A stretch of DNA of 7,175 bases from Caulobacter sp. B11 (GTDB lineage: Bacteria; Pseudomonadota; Alphaproteobacteria; Caulobacterales; Caulobacteraceae): assembly GCF_002737765.1 (NCBI RefSeq), contig NZ_PEGG01000090.1, positions 1 to 7,175 of the forward strand, given 5' to 3'. A program made the position numbers and the translations under genes. This document shows positions 1 to 5,730 of the stretch, one piece after another. Below the pieces are notes generated by a model. That model did not search any database and was not told the origin of the DNA. It saw only the letters and a list, made by a program, of their open reading frames with translations. Position 1 is the first letter of the stretch. Each line of letters opens with the position of its first letter.

Positions 1-54
1 CTGTCCCGGCGTCGAGCGATCTTGGACTGCCGCCTATAACAATGGGGGAAATCC

Positions 55-462
55 ATGCGCGGAAACAGCGCGAAACAGAGTTTTGTCGATATAATAATAG
101 CTGCTGGATTCAAGTCGAACGGCAGCGAATACCTTCGCAAAGCGGATTTAATAGAGCAGAAAATAGCTATTTATGCAGATAAATCCGATGGCAGGAAATA
201 TATCGAGTACGCGATATTTAATAATGACGACCTTCTGGTGTCCGGTCGCGCGGACAGAGCATTCTCGGATATAAGATATGAGATCATATCTAGTCTCTCA
301 GGAGAGGCATTGGATGGGAGTTTCGATTTCACGTCCTGGCTGACAGACGAATTTCTAGGCATGCTTGATGAAATGAAAAGCCTCGGTGGGGTACTCAATA
401 TCTGCCGCGATCAGTTGGACGGGAAGGCGTTAATCTCGGCCGCAGTCAGGAACTCCTGGTAG
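55..462 (+). CDS. AT-rich hypothetical protein, possibly an acquired immunity-type protein
   Basis: This encodes 135 residues with no signal peptide or membrane segment, so it is probably cytosolic. The ATG is chosen because a run of five G (44-48) lies six bases upstream as a good Shine-Dalgarno. Composition is unlike every other gene here: 8 of its 13 isoleucine codons are ATA, and TTA, AGA and AAT codons also occur. This suggests recent transfer. I do not recognise the family with confidence. The N-terminal pattern (a short helix, then AAGFKSNGSEYLRK, then an alternating beta-like stretch ending in YIEYAIF) loosely recalls small DUF4304-like proteins and bacterial immunity proteins that follow a toxin gene. 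That is inference only. The remainder is acidic and helix-prone (DFTSWLTDEFLGMLDEMKSL). Any toxin partner would lie left of the window. That it is a real gene is fairly secure; its function is not. Confidence 0.75.
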   Translation: MRGNSAKQSFVDIIIAAGFKSNGSEYLRKADLIEQKIAIYADKSDGRKYIEYAIFNNDDLLVSGRADRAFSDIRYEIISSLSGEALDGSFDFTSWLTDEFLGMLDEMKSLGGVLNICRDQLDGKALISAAVRNSW

Positions 463-582
463 GTCAGATCGCGCTTTGATCGAAAAAGTCGGCGCTAAAA
501 GGCGAGTTCGCCAACGTCCGATTAGGGTCGAAAGCACCCTTTGACTTCGCTCCCAAAAGCGGATGCCTCAGCGTCCCGCTGA

Positions 583-730
583 TCCTTAAATCTCCTGGAG
601 GCTGCAGCGTGCCGGTCTGGACAGGTCAGTCAAGGACGGCCCTCCGGGCCGCCGCGGCGCGGCGACGCGCACGCGTCGTCCTTGAGTGACCTGTCCAGAC
701 CGGCGATCGTCTCGCCGTGAGATTTAAGGA
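583..730. repeat. Nested, branched inverted repeat, 148 bp
   Basis: The outer arms 583-594 and 719-730 are perfect 12-base complements (TCCTTAAATCTC against GAGATTTAAGGA). The inner arms 611-638 and 677-704 match at 27 of 28 positions. The 16- and 14-base stretches between outer and inner arms do not pair obviously. Inside the inner stem are two more hairpins: GGCCC-TCC-GGGCC (638-650) and CGACGC-GCAC-GCGTCG (663-678). Each overlaps the end of the long stem by a base or two. The whole could fold as a branched structure, as RNA or as a cruciform. It contains no ORF. It could be a MITE or REP-like element, or the template of a structured RNA. No target-site duplication is apparent at its borders. 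Confidence 0.8.
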
Positions 731-780
731 GGACTCCCTCTCGCGGGCGAAGGCGGGCGAACGCCCCTCCTTTTAACCCA

Positions 781-909
781 CCGTCATCCCGGGGCTTGGC
801 CCCGGGACCCAGGGTTCAGCTTTCACGGGAGACGCCAGCGGCGCGCGCGCCGCCATGCCTGCCCTTGCGGCGGAGAGATGGGTCCCGGGCACAAGGCCCG
901 GGATGACGG
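781..909. repeat. Inverted repeat of the GTCATCCCGGG type
   Basis: The arms 781-811 and 879-909 are complementary at 28 of 31 positions and begin and end with CCGTCATCCC and GGGATGACGG. Each arm is itself an imperfect palindrome (CCCGGGGCTTGGCCCCGGG on the left). Sequences of this type are abundant between genes in Caulobacterales and other alphaproteobacteria and behave like REP/BIME elements; that is general knowledge, and copy number cannot be seen from this window. The 67-base centre is GC-rich with no gene I would support. Confidence 0.85.
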
Positions 910-1008
910 AGTTTAGGAAAGGCGAACAAGGGCCACCCCGCAGAACGCCGGTTTCCAGGATCGCCCCTCCGGGTGCATGCTCGCGCCGTTCATTCTGGGG
1001 GGAACACC

Positions 1009-1659
1009 ATGTTTGTCGGACACTACGCCGCCGCCCTGGCCGCCAAGGCCGTCGCGCCCAAGGCGCCGCTTTGGACCTACGTGCTGGCCAGCCAGCTGAT
1101 CGATGTCGGCTGGAGCGCGCTGATCATCACCGGGGTCGAGCGGGTCAGGGTCGATCCGTCCCTGCCGGGCAGCGCCCTGGTGCTGGAGCACATGCCCTAT
1201 ACCCACAGCCTGCCGGCCGCGCTGCTGTGGGCGGTGGCGGCGGGGGTGCTGGCGACTTGGCTGCTGAAACTGCCGCGCTGGACCGGGGTGGTGGTCGGGC
1301 TGACGGTGCTGTCGCACTGGGGGCTGGATTTCCTGGTCCATCGGCCCGACCTCGCCCTGTGGTTCGACGGGCCCAAGGTGGGGCTGGGCTGGTGGAACTA
1401 TCCCGTGCCCGAACAGGCCCTGGAGATGGGCCTGCTGGCCATGACCGGGGCGGCCTGGGCCTGGCGGCGCGGAACCCAGGGGCGGTCCTGGTGGCCGGCG
1501 CCGCTGTTCCTGGGCCTGCTGCTGGCCGTGCAGGAGATCGCCCTGGTCTCGCCGCCCGGCGGCGGCGCGACGCAATTGGGCCTGACCGCCCTGGCAGTCT
1601 ATCTGGTGGTGACAGGGCTGGCCGGGCTGGTTGATCGGGGCGACCGACAGCAGCGGTAG
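1009..1659 (+). CDS. Polytopic membrane protein with conserved His/Asp motifs, YdjM/DUF457-like metal-dependent hydrolase type
   Basis: This encodes 216 residues. The ATG at 1009 is preceded by six G (997-1002) at six-base spacing, and is preferred over an in-frame ATG at 973 that lacks a comparable site. About five hydrophobic segments are visible, near residues 22-42, 68-86, 92-112, 138-151 and 162-180, plus a C-terminal one near 189-207, so it is an inner-membrane protein. Polar residues cluster in otherwise apolar stretches: H5, Q29-D32, the YTHS motif at 64-67, and SHWGLDFLVHRPD at 102-114. Spaced His and Asp residues of this kind in membrane segments resemble the YdjM/DUF457 group, often annotated as membrane-bound metal-dependent hydrolases. 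Substrate and reaction are unknown. It stands alone, with repeat-rich spacers on both sides. The membrane nature is secure; the family is a moderate-confidence call. Confidence 0.8.
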   Translation: MFVGHYAAALAAKAVAPKAPLWTYVLASQLIDVGWSALIITGVERVRVDPSLPGSALVLEHMPYTHSLPAALLWAVAAGVLATWLLKLPRWTGVVVGLTVLSHWGLDFLVHRPDLALWFDGPKVGLGWWNYPVPEQALEMGLLAMTGAAWAWRRGTQGRSWWPAPLFLGLLLAVQEIALVSPPGGGATQLGLTALAVYLVVTGLAGLVDRGDRQQR

Positions 1660-1696
1660 GCAGGACTGGTTCCGAGCTGAACCAACCCAAGGCCGC

Positions 1697-1776
1697 TTTC
1701 CCGGCGAAGGCCGGGACCCAGATCCATCCAGAGCGGCTCGTGGGTTTCACCTGGGCCCCGGCCTTCGCCGGGGAAA
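1697..1776. repeat. Inverted repeat with CCCGGCGAAGGCCGGG core
   Basis: The left arm 1697-1721 and right arm 1751-1776 are reverse complements apart from one extra base on the right and one substitution. Both contain CCCGGCGAAGGCCGGG-type cores, each a small palindrome. It lies in the 212-bp spacer between the membrane-protein gene and the peptidase gene. A long stem-loop here could limit read-through from upstream, but no T tract follows, so I do not call it an intrinsic terminator. The same core recurs at 6686-6805. Confidence 0.85.
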
Positions 1777-1871
1777 CGGGAGGGGGAGCGCGACCCAAGA
1801 CTGAAAGAACCACGTCGCCAAGCGCCGCGCCCGGTTGCGCCTCACCCCCGCCGCGCCATATCGGTAGGGCC

Positions 1872-3661
1872 ATGAACGCCCCCTTCAAGACCGACGCCCT
1901 GCCCGAGTGGACCCTCACCGACCTCTATGACGGTCGCGACGATCCGCGCCTCGAGTCCGACCTGGCCGCCGCCAAGGCCGCCAATGACGAACTGGCCAGC
2001 CTGGAGGGCCTGTTCCTGCAGGCCCGGGGCGAGCCTCAGCGTCTGGGGGTGCTGCTGGATCGCGGCGTGCGCCTCTATGAGGACGCCACCAACGGCCTGT
2101 GGACGGTGGGGGCCTTCGCCAGCCTGTCGGCCTCGACCCAGCGCGACGATCCCAGCTGGGCCAAGTTCGAGGGCGACCTGCGGGCCCGCTCGTCGCAGAT
2201 CGCCGCCGAGAGCCTGTTCTTCGCGCTGGAACTGAACCAGCTGGAGGACGCCGAGCTGGCCGCCGCCCTGGAGGCCCATCCGCCGGCCCGGCGCTGGAGC
2301 CCGTGGCTGCGCCGCGTGCGGTTGTCGCGGCCGCACGAGCTGACGCCCGACCTGGAACGCTACATCGTCGATCGCAGCCCGGCCGTGGCGAGCTGGGTGC
2401 GGCTCTATGACGAGACCCTGGCCAAGCTGAAGGCCAAGGTCGGCGACGAAGACCTGACCCTGCCCGAGGCGCTCAATCGCCTGTCCGACCCCGACGGTGC
2501 GCGCCGCAAGGCGGCCGCCGACGGCCTGGCCCAGGCGCTGGAGGCCCGCGCCTCGACCCAAGGTCTGGTGATGAACACCCTGGCGTTTGAAAAGCAGGTC
2601 GAGGATCGCTGGCGGCGCTTTTCCGACCCGGCCCAGTCGCGCCATCTGGCCAATGAGGTCGACGCCGCGGCGGTCAACGCCATGGAGGCGGCGGTGGTCG
2701 AGGCCTATCCGCGCCTGTCGCATCGCTATTACGCCCTGAAGGCCAGGGTCATGGGCCGCAAGACCCTCGACTACTGGGATCGCAACGCCCCCCTGACCAG
2801 CGCCGCGCCGCGCGCCTATGGCTGGGACGAGGCCAGGACCATCGTGCTCGACAGCTTCCAGGCCCTGGCCCCGAAGTTCGCCGACACCGCCCAGACCTTC
2901 TTCGCCCAGCCCTGGATCGACGCCCGGCCGCGGGCCGGCAAGCAGTCGGGAGCCTATTCGCACCCGGTGACCGCCACCCGCCATCCCTATGTGTTCATGA
3001 ACTATATGGGCGAGCGGCGCGACGTGCTGACCCTGGCCCACGAGCTGGGCCACGCCGTGCACCAGACCCTGTGCGCGCCGCTGGGCACCCTGCTGGCCGA
3101 CACCCCCTGACCCTGGCCGAGACCGCCTCGATCTTCGGCGAGGGCCTGGTCTTTGACCGCCTGCTGGCCGAGGCCTCGCCCGCCGACCGCAAGGGCCTGC
3201 TGGCCGGCAAGATCGAGGACGGGCTCAACACCGTGGTCCGCCAGATCGCCTTCCACCGCTTCGAGCGCCGCTTCCACGAGGCCCGGCTGGAGGGCGAGCT
3301 GGCCCCCGACCAGATCGGGGCCCTGTGGCTGGAGGTGATGGCCGAGAGCCTCGGTCCGGCCGTGACGCTGAACGCCGGCTACGAGCACTATTGGGCCTAT
3401 GTCAGCCACTTCGTGCACGCGCCCTTCTATGTCTATGCCTATGCGTTCGGCGACCTTTTGGTGCGCGGCCTGATGGAGAAGCGTCGCGAGGACCCGGACC
3501 GCTTCGCGCCGCTCTACGAGGACCTGCTGTCGGCCGGCGGCGTGAAAACCTATGTCGAGGCCCTGGCCCCGTTCGGCCTGGACCCGCGCGACAAGGCCTT
3601 CTGGGCCGCCGGCTGCGCGCAGCTGGAACGGCTGGTCGACGAGTTCGAGGCGCTGGTTTGA
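1872..3661 (+). pseudogene. M3-family oligoendopeptidase (PepF-like zinc metallopeptidase), frameshifted
   Basis: The frame from ATG 1872 begins MNAPFKTDALPEWTLTDLYD, typical of the family; in-frame codons further upstream only translate the spacer repeat. A modest Shine-Dalgarno (GGTAGGG, 1863-1869) precedes it. The N-terminal helical region is followed by the catalytic block: HPYVFMNYMGERRDVLTLAH, then HELGH at residues 390-394, the HExxH motif with two zinc-binding histidines and the catalytic glutamate. The frame stops at TGA 3108-3110 (412 aa) after LLADTP. Homology resumes at once one frame back with LTLAETASIFGE (from 3107) and runs to 3661, including HFVHAPFYVYAYAFG. Adding one C to the C5 run at 3103-3107 would restore a 596-residue protein of normal family length. 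The expected third zinc ligand (Glu of LAETAS, about residue 417) lies beyond the stop, so the short product should be inactive. A sequencing error, a real mutation and recoding are all possible. Intact, it would cleave cytosolic oligopeptides. Confidence 0.9.
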
Positions 3662-3678
3662 TGGTGCCTGTCGAGCGG

Positions 3679-3797
3679 CAGATCCTCCCCCTGAAGGGGG
3701 AGGTGTCGGCGCAGCCGACGGAGGGGGAAGTGGGCCAGCGCATTGCGGTCTTCCCCCTCCGGCCTCCGGCCGCCTCCCCCTTCGGGGGGAGGATCTG
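3679..3797. repeat. Nested inverted repeat filling the peptidase-kinase spacer
   Basis: The outer arms 3679-3703 and 3773-3797 are complementary at 24 of 25 positions. Inner arms 3720-3730 and 3750-3760 are perfect 11-base complements (GGAGGGGGAAG and CTTCCCCCTCC). Each outer arm is also a hairpin: CCTCCCCCT-GA-AGGGGGAGG (3684-3703) and CCTCCCCC-TTCG-GGGGGAGG (3773-3792). Smaller hairpins lie between, at 3705-3719 (GTCGGC-GCA-GCCGAC) and 3760-3772 (CGGCC-TCC-GGCCG). Elements of this type are common between genes in Caulobacterales. The repeat ends exactly at the base before the next gene's ATG. Confidence 0.88.
3773..3797 (+). promoter_or_regulatory. Ribosome-binding site inside a UUCG-capped hairpin
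   Basis: The only Shine-Dalgarno for the downstream kinase-like gene is the GGGGGAGG at 3785-3792, five bases before ATG 3798. It is the 3' side of an 8-bp perfect stem with CCTCCCCC (3773-3780), closed by a C(UUCG)G tetraloop, an exceptionally stable cap. In the transcript the site would be masked unless opened, or unless pairing rearranges to the outer stem with 3679-3703, which would mask it too. Effects on translation are inferred. Confidence 0.55.
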
Positions 3798-5159
3798 ATG
3801 GCCATTGACCCCGAACGCGACCGCCTGTCGGGCCGCCTGACCCGCTTCGCCAAGGTCGGGGCCGGGCTGTCGGGGGCCGCCGTCAGTTATGGCGCCAACA
3901 GCCTGTTCGGCGGCGACAGCGCCGATGCGCGCAACGCCAAGGCCCTGAAGGCGGCGCTGGGCGGGCTGAAGGGGCCGCTGATGAAGGCGGCGCAGATGTT
4001 CGCCACCGTGCCAGACCTGCTGCCGCCCGAGTTCGCGGCCGAACTGGCCGAGCTGCAGACCAATGCCCCGGCCATGGGCTGGCCGTTCGTCCGTCGGCGG
4101 ATGGCCGCAGAGCTGGGGCCCGACTGGCAGAGCCAGTTCCAGAGCTTCGAGCACGAGGCCGCCGCCGCCGCCTCTCTGGGCCAGGTCCACCGCGCCGTCG
4201 CCCCCGACGGCCGGGCCATCGCCGTGAAGCTGCAATATCCCGACATGCAGAGCGCGGTCGAAAGCGATCTGGGCCAGCTGCGCTCGCTGTTTGGCCTGTT
4301 CAAGCGCCTGGACGGCTCGATCGACCCGACCCAGATGATCGTCGAGATCGGCGACCGCCTGCGCGAGGAGCTCGACTATGAGCGCGAGGCCAGGCTGATG
4401 GCCCTGTATGGCGGCTTCTTCTCCGGCCGCGACGACATCCGCGTGCCCCAGCCCGTGCCGTCGCTGTCGACGGGGCGGCTGCTCAGCATGACCTGGATGG
4501 ACGGCCAGGGCCTGCTGGCCTTCAAGGACGCGCCGCAGGAGACCCGCGACAGGATCGCCGCCCTGCTGTTCGAGGCCTGGTGGAGCCCGATGACCCAGCT
4601 GGGCATCATCCACGGCGACCCGCACCTGGGCAACTACACCTTCGGCGGACCCCAGGGCGGAGATGGCGCGGCGCACCTGAACCTGCTGGACTTCGGCTGT
4701 ATACGGATCTTTCCGCCGCGCTTCGTGGCCGGGGTGGTGCGGCTCTATCGCGGCCTGCTGGCCGACGACCGGGCCGAGCAGCGCGAAGCCTATCGCAGCT
4801 GGGGCTTCGCCGATCTCACCGACGACCTGGTCGATGTGCTCAATGTCTGGGCGCGGTTCATCTATGGCCCGCTGCTGGACGACCGGGTGCGCACCGTGGC
4901 CGACGACGTGCCGCCCGGCGAGTACGGCCGTCGCGAGGCCTTCAAGGTGCGCCAAGCCCTGAAGGAAAAGGGCCCGATCACCATTCCGCGCGAGTTCGTG
5001 TTCATGGACCGCGCCGCCATCGGTCTGGGCGCGGCCTTCCTGCACCTGGGGGCGCGCCATAACTGGCGGGCGATGTTCGAGGCCTCGCTGGAGGGATTCT
5101 CCGAAGAGGCCCTGGCCAAGCGCCAGGCGGCGGTGCTGAGCGCGGCGGGGGTGGCTTAG
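3798..5159 (+). CDS. ABC1/AarF/UbiB-type atypical kinase-like protein
   Basis: This encodes 453 residues of the ABC1 (AarF/UbiB/COQ8) protein-kinase-like family, whose studied members support ubiquinone synthesis or lipid-related membrane functions, probably as ATPases. The motifs run in family order. A KxGQ-equivalent is at 63-66 (here KAAQ), then PDLLPPEF and LQTNAPAMGW. The alanine-rich loop AAAAASLGQVHRA follows at 121-133, replacing the usual glycine-rich loop. The ATP-site lysine is in AVKLQYP (K144), ESD at 155-157 corresponds to the family ExD, HGDPHLGN (272-279) is the catalytic loop, and DFG (298-300) binds metal. No hydrophobic C-terminal anchor like that of UbiB is visible, so it may be soluble or peripheral. 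ATG 3798 is chosen because the family homology starts there and the Shine-Dalgarno sits directly before it; upstream codons translate the repeat. It follows the peptidase gene after 136 bp. Family is secure; the substrate is unknown. Confidence 0.93.
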   Translation: MAIDPERDRLSGRLTRFAKVGAGLSGAAVSYGANSLFGGDSADARNAKALKAALGGLKGPLMKAAQMFATVPDLLPPEFAAELAELQTNAPAMGWPFVRRRMAAELGPDWQSQFQSFEHEAAAAASLGQVHRAVAPDGRAIAVKLQYPDMQSAVESDLGQLRSLFGLFKRLDGSIDPTQMIVEIGDRLREELDYEREARLMALYGGFFSGRDDIRVPQPVPSLSTGRLLSMTWMDGQGLLAFKDAPQETRDRIAALLFEAWWSPMTQLGIIHGDPHLGNYTFGGPQGGDGAAHLNLLDFGCIRIFPPRFVAGVVRLYRGLLADDRAEQREAYRSWGFADLTDDLVDVLNVWARFIYGPLLDDRVRTVADDVPPGEYGRREAFKVRQALKEKGPITIPREFVFMDRAAIGLGAAFLHLGARHNWRAMFEASLEGFSEEALAKRQAAVLSAAGVA

Positions 5160-5169
5160 CGCTTCCGTG

Positions 5170-5184
5170 CTCCCGCAAGGGGAG
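5170..5184. repeat. Small hairpin CTCCC-GCAAG-GGGAG
   Basis: A 5-bp stem with a 5-base loop lies ten bases after the kinase-like stop codon, followed by AAGGA and not by a T tract. It resembles one half of a CTCCC...GGGAGAAGG repeat that I believe is common between Caulobacterales genes. It is too weak and lacks the U-run needed for an intrinsic-terminator call. Confidence 0.4.
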
Positions 5185-5222
5185 AAGGAACGCTCAGCCT
5201 CACCGCTTACCCAACGCCACCC

Positions 5223-5250
5223 TTGCTCCCTGTCAAACGCTTGTTAGACT
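5223..5250 (+). promoter_or_regulatory. Possible promoter giving a leaderless thioesterase mRNA
   Basis: A weak -35-like TTGCTC (5223-5228) and a -10-like TAGACT (5245-5250) are separated by 16 bases. If the -10 is used, position +1 falls on the A of ATG 5257. The bases before that ATG (ACTTCCCCC) contain no Shine-Dalgarno, which fits a leaderless transcript. Hexamer matches are only partial, so this is tentative. Confidence 0.35.
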
Positions 5251-5256
5251 TCCCCC

Positions 5257-5730
5257 ATGTCCGACGATCTTACCGACGCCCAAACCGCCGCCATTCCCGA
5301 CGGCTATGAACAACTCAACTGGTCGCGAGGCTTCGGTCGCCAGATCGGCCCGCTGTTCGAACGCCGCGAAGCGGTGGGCGACGCCACCCTGGGGTTCCGG
5401 GTCGAGGAGCACCACACCAACGGCCTGGGCAATTGCCACGGCGGCATGCTGATGAGCTTCGCCGACATGGCCTGGGGGCGGATCATCTCGCTGACGAAGT
5501 CCTATTCCTGGGTGACGGTGCGGCTGAACTGCGACTTCCTGTCGGGCGCCCAGCTGGGCGACTTCGTCGAGGGGCGCGGCGAGCTGCTGGCCGAGGAAGA
5601 CCTGGTGTTCACCGTGCGCGGCCGCATCTGGGTCGGCGAGCGCACCCTGATGACCGGCACCGGGGTGTTCAAGGCCCTGAGCCCGCGCAAGCCGCGTCCG
5701 GGCGAACTGGCCTTCGAGGCCAAGGCGTGA
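5257..5730 (+). CDS. PaaI-family hotdog-fold acyl-CoA thioesterase
   Basis: This encodes 157 residues, a normal length for a single hotdog-fold domain. The family is recognised from [20 protein letters not shown] at 54-73: an Asn (N55), the HGG turn (61-63) and an acidic residue (D70) on the following helix, the arrangement of PaaI/YbgC-type thioesterases. Later strands [17 protein letters not shown] (86-102) and [20 protein letters not shown] (120-139) also fit the fold. Such enzymes hydrolyse acyl-CoA thioesters to free acid and CoA in the cytosol, usually as oligomers; the acyl group cannot be read from sequence. There is no Shine-Dalgarno before the ATG, but a -10-like box stands at the distance for a leaderless transcript. 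Its stop overlaps the hydrolase start, so the two are probably translated together. Confidence 0.9.
   Translation: MSDDLTDAQTAAIPDGYEQLNWSRGFGRQIGPLFERREAVGDATLGFRVEEHHTNGLGNCHGGMLMSFADMAWGRIISLTKSYSWVTVRLNCDFLSGAQLGDFVEGRGELLAEEDLVFTVRGRIWVGERTLMTGTGVFKALSPRKPRPGELAFEAKA

Larger units (their letters stand above)
463..1008. other. Gene-free interval with two large inverted repeats
   Basis: About 550 bp separate the AT-rich gene from the membrane-protein gene. I see no coding frame with a plausible protein on either strand. The stretch 463-582 has no recognisable element. Positions 583-730 and 781-909 hold two different inverted repeats, listed separately. The last part (910-1008) leads into the next gene and ends in a strong Shine-Dalgarno (six G at 997-1002). 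I can point to no convincing sigma-70 promoter. Confidence 0.7.

Noticed and set aside
1..54. Possible 3' end of an upstream gene
   Set aside because: All three plus frames are open at the left edge, closing at 37-39, 92-94 and 180-182. None gives enough recognisable protein to choose, so no partial gene is called.
781..909. CRISPR array or intrinsic terminator
   Set aside because: There are only two inverted arms, no regularly spaced direct repeats, and no T tract after the stem.
855..1634. Long open frame overlapping the membrane-protein gene in another frame
   Set aside because: Its translation is low-complexity Arg/Gly/Ala typical of an out-of-frame reading of GC-rich coding sequence, and it begins inside a palindromic repeat.
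1740..1871. Upstream extension of the peptidase to ATG 1740
   Set aside because: The extra 44 residues translate the right arm of an inverted repeat and spacer, and family-like sequence begins at ATG 1872.
1842..3062. Long minus-strand open frame opposite the peptidase gene
   Set aside because: It is rich in Gly, Gln, Arg and His with no domain, and lies antisense to a clearly recognisable metallopeptidase. It is a GC-composition artefact.
3071..3661. Peptidase C-terminal half as a separate gene starting at GTG 3071
   Set aside because: The first dozen codons are an out-of-frame reading of the HELGH segment's downstream sequence, there is no ribosome site, and homology begins only at the frame junction (3107). 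It is better explained as the second half of a frameshifted gene.
3402..5060. 552-codon minus-strand open frame opposite the kinase-like gene
   Set aside because: The plus strand carries ordered ABC1 motifs, while this frame has low-complexity sequence and runs through the intergenic repeat.
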